Source of the DNA: CAYJXA01 sp964404595 | GTDB lineage: Archaea > Nanobdellota > Nanobdellia > Woesearchaeales > GW2011-AR9 | Assembly (NCBI GenBank): GCA_964404595.1 | Contig: CAYOKQ010000026.1 | Location: 1-19,696, forward strand | DNA length: 19,696 nt | Reading direction: 5' to 3' | Shown: piece after piece, positions 18,675 through 19,696 of the stretch | How the letters are laid out: every line of letters starts with the position of its first letter | Numbering within the stretch: the stretch's first letter is position 1 | The notes under the pieces: generated by a model | Told to the model about the DNA's origin: nothing | Database searches by the model: none | What the model saw: only the letters and a program-made list of their open reading frames with translations | Made by a program: the position numbers and the translations under genes

Positions 18675-19586
18675 CTACCACTGATCGTCTTCATGCCTGG
18701 TATATACCAATGGTTTATCTTTAACGATCATCGAATGTTCAAATTGTGCCACCATGCCATTGGCAACTTCTGCCAGCGGAGGATAAGATTTAATGATACC
18801 TAATTGCTGCAATTCTCGTAATCCTAACGCGGCAGCGCCTTTCCCCAATGTGCGGGTGAGCCACCGTGTGGTAAACGGCAATCCCTTTCGTGGCCTTACT
18901 TCCTCCAGAATTTTTCGAGCATATGGAGTACGGGCATTTTTTTCTTTTTCAACCATAAATACTGTCGCTTTCCCTTTTTCTTTGATCAATCCATCACCAT
19001 TGGTGACAAAGGGCTCAAGTGCCACTTGCCAATTTTCTTGTAATATGGTTTTATCTTTATTATTGTATGTTGGGATGGAAATACCTGCATGTACTTTATA
19101 TCGCTCAAGGGTATGGCCACACAAGTTTTTCACGGTCGTAAATCCCAAGGCTTGTGCTTCAGATGCTTGAGCTTCTCCTGCTTCCCATAGCTGCATGCCG
19201 GGGCGAATCAGTTTGATAGCTGCTTTTAAGGCATTTTGTGATGCTCTGATCAGATCTTGATATTCTGGTGATTTTCCGACAATCACCGTCATGGCATTAT
19301 CGGCAATCCAGCCATCAAGGTGCACGCCAATATCGACTTTGATCAGCTGCCCTTCCTGACTGGTCTGTGAGTCATCGTCTTCAGGACAAAAATGCGCAGC
19401 CGTTTCATTGACGGCCATCTGTGCCCAGGCAATTTGACCGCCTAGTTGTAGGATGCGATTTTCTGCATAGTCCATGCTCTCATGAAAGGAGGTACCGGGC
19501 TTTTGCAGTTTAGCAGCAGTCTCCGGGCGCACTTGCGCAGCTACGTGCCCTGCTTTTTGGAGGAGTTGAAGGGTTTCGGGGGTCAT
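18675..19586 (-). CDS. map: Methionine aminopeptidase, type 2 (archaeal), 303 aa
   Basis: This dimetal peptidase removes the initiator methionine from nascent proteins. The five metal ligands of the pita-bread fold are all visible: D85 (KVDIGVHLDG), D96 (IADNAM), H158 (NLCGHTLERYKVH), E191 (ALEPFVTNGDG) and E283 (AQFEHSMIV). The S1'-lining His is H65 in NETAAHFCPE. An insert of about 60 residues between the fourth and fifth ligands, with a helical character, is the type 2 hallmark. The length and ligand spacing are close to the well-studied Pyrococcus enzyme. It has a leaderless-type promoter and is divergent from the gene starting at 19663. Confidence 0.97.
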   Translation of the reverse strand: MTPETLQLLQKAGHVAAQVRPETAAKLQKPGTSFHESMDYAENRILQLGGQIAWAQMAVNETAAHFCPEDDDSQTSQEGQLIKVDIGVHLDGWIADNAMTVIVGKSPEYQDLIRASQNALKAAIKLIRPGMQLWEAGEAQASEAQALGFTTVKNLCGHTLERYKVHAGISIPTYNNKDKTILQENWQVALEPFVTNGDGLIKEKGKATVFMVEKEKNARTPYARKILEEVRPRKGLPFTTRWLTRTLGKGAAALGLRELQQLGIIKSYPPLAEVANGMVAQFEHSMIVKDKPLVYTRHEDDQW

Positions 19587-19607
19587 AGTGAGATATTATA
19601 CTTCGCC

Positions 19608-19615
19608 TATAAAAA
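19608..19615 (-). promoter_or_regulatory. TATA box for map
   Basis: The minus-strand TTTTTATA core is centred about 25 nt upstream of the ATG at 19586. Confidence 0.55.
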
Positions 19616-19629
19616 CTTTTGTCCGATAG

Positions 19630-19640
19630 ATTTATAAATA
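19630..19640 (+). promoter_or_regulatory. TATA box for the gene at the right edge
   Basis: ATTTATAAATA is centred 28 nt upstream of the ATG at 19663, and is divergent from the map promoter. Confidence 0.6.
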
Positions 19641-19662
19641 TGTACTCCAACATGGTAGTGAA

Positions 19663-19696
19663 ATGAATTTGCTTGACGATTTGATTCGAGAATCTT
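19663..19696 (+). CDS. Start of an unidentified gene (partial, runs off the window)
   Basis: ATG 19663 opens MNLLDDLIRES and continues past the edge. The choice of this ATG rests on the TATA box 28 nt upstream; an earlier ATG at 19652 hits a stop after four codons. Too short to identify. Confidence 0.6.
   Translation, partial: MNLLDDLIRES

Noticed and set aside
1..19696. CRISPR arrays, insertion sequences, rRNA or tRNA genes
   Set aside because: No regularly spaced direct repeats, transposase-like frames, or RNA gene signatures were found on reading both strands.

Overview
This is an archaeal window. It carries ribosomal proteins found only in archaea and eukaryotes (S19e, L31e, L35Ae, L39e), a group II chaperonin (thermosome), a type 2 methionine aminopeptidase, a HerA-type ATPase and a presenilin-type membrane protease. 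Almost every gene or operon start has a TATA box centred 25-29 nt upstream of its start codon, which predicts mostly leaderless transcripts. A few starts (2480, 4417, 16517, 17231) instead show Shine-Dalgarno-like sequences. Gene packing, many short orphan proteins and low-to-moderate GC fit a small-genome DPANN archaeon (Woesearchaeota/Pacearchaeota-like); that lineage placement is inference.

Layout. 1-2000: a ribosomal operon on the minus strand runs S19e, a 67-aa orphan, L39e, L31e, and is followed by a separately promoted orphan of 187 aa. 2000-5050: a plus-strand run of orphans, namely a 101-aa protein, then a 445-aa multi-span membrane/coiled-coil protein, then a two-gene unit (172 aa plus 210 aa) that looks like a split version of the same architecture. 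5079-6094: L35Ae and a 228-aa orphan, both minus. 6176-7720: a VapBC toxin-antitoxin pair with a near-perfect operator, and a divergent Ig-like putative lipoprotein. 7795-10251: a HerA-like ATPase and a presenilin-like intramembrane aspartyl protease. 10297-10819: an antitoxin with a RelE-type toxin broken by an in-frame stop. 10750-12535: an MBL-fold hydrolase, then a second PIN toxin pair (RHH/UPF0175-like antitoxin plus DUF3368-like protein). 12628-14235: thermosome. 14301-16613: three orphans. 16629-17201: an interrupted gene around a 10-N assembly gap. 17231-19586: histidyl-tRNA synthetase, an overlapping 53-aa membrane protein, and methionine aminopeptidase. 19663-end: the start of a divergent gene.

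Information processing and protein quality control dominate the recognisable genes (ribosome, tRNA charging, chaperonin, N-terminal Met removal, intramembrane proteolysis). Three toxin-antitoxin modules, one of them decayed, lie within about 6.4 kb (6176-12535). The strongest candidate for an undescribed system is the fused/split membrane-plus-coiled-coil family at 2480-5049. There is no CRISPR array, recognisable tRNA or rRNA gene, insertion sequence or replication origin that I can support. No gene-free stretch exceeds 300 bases, except that the interrupted, poorly resolved stretch around the N gap (16518-17012) has no confident gene.
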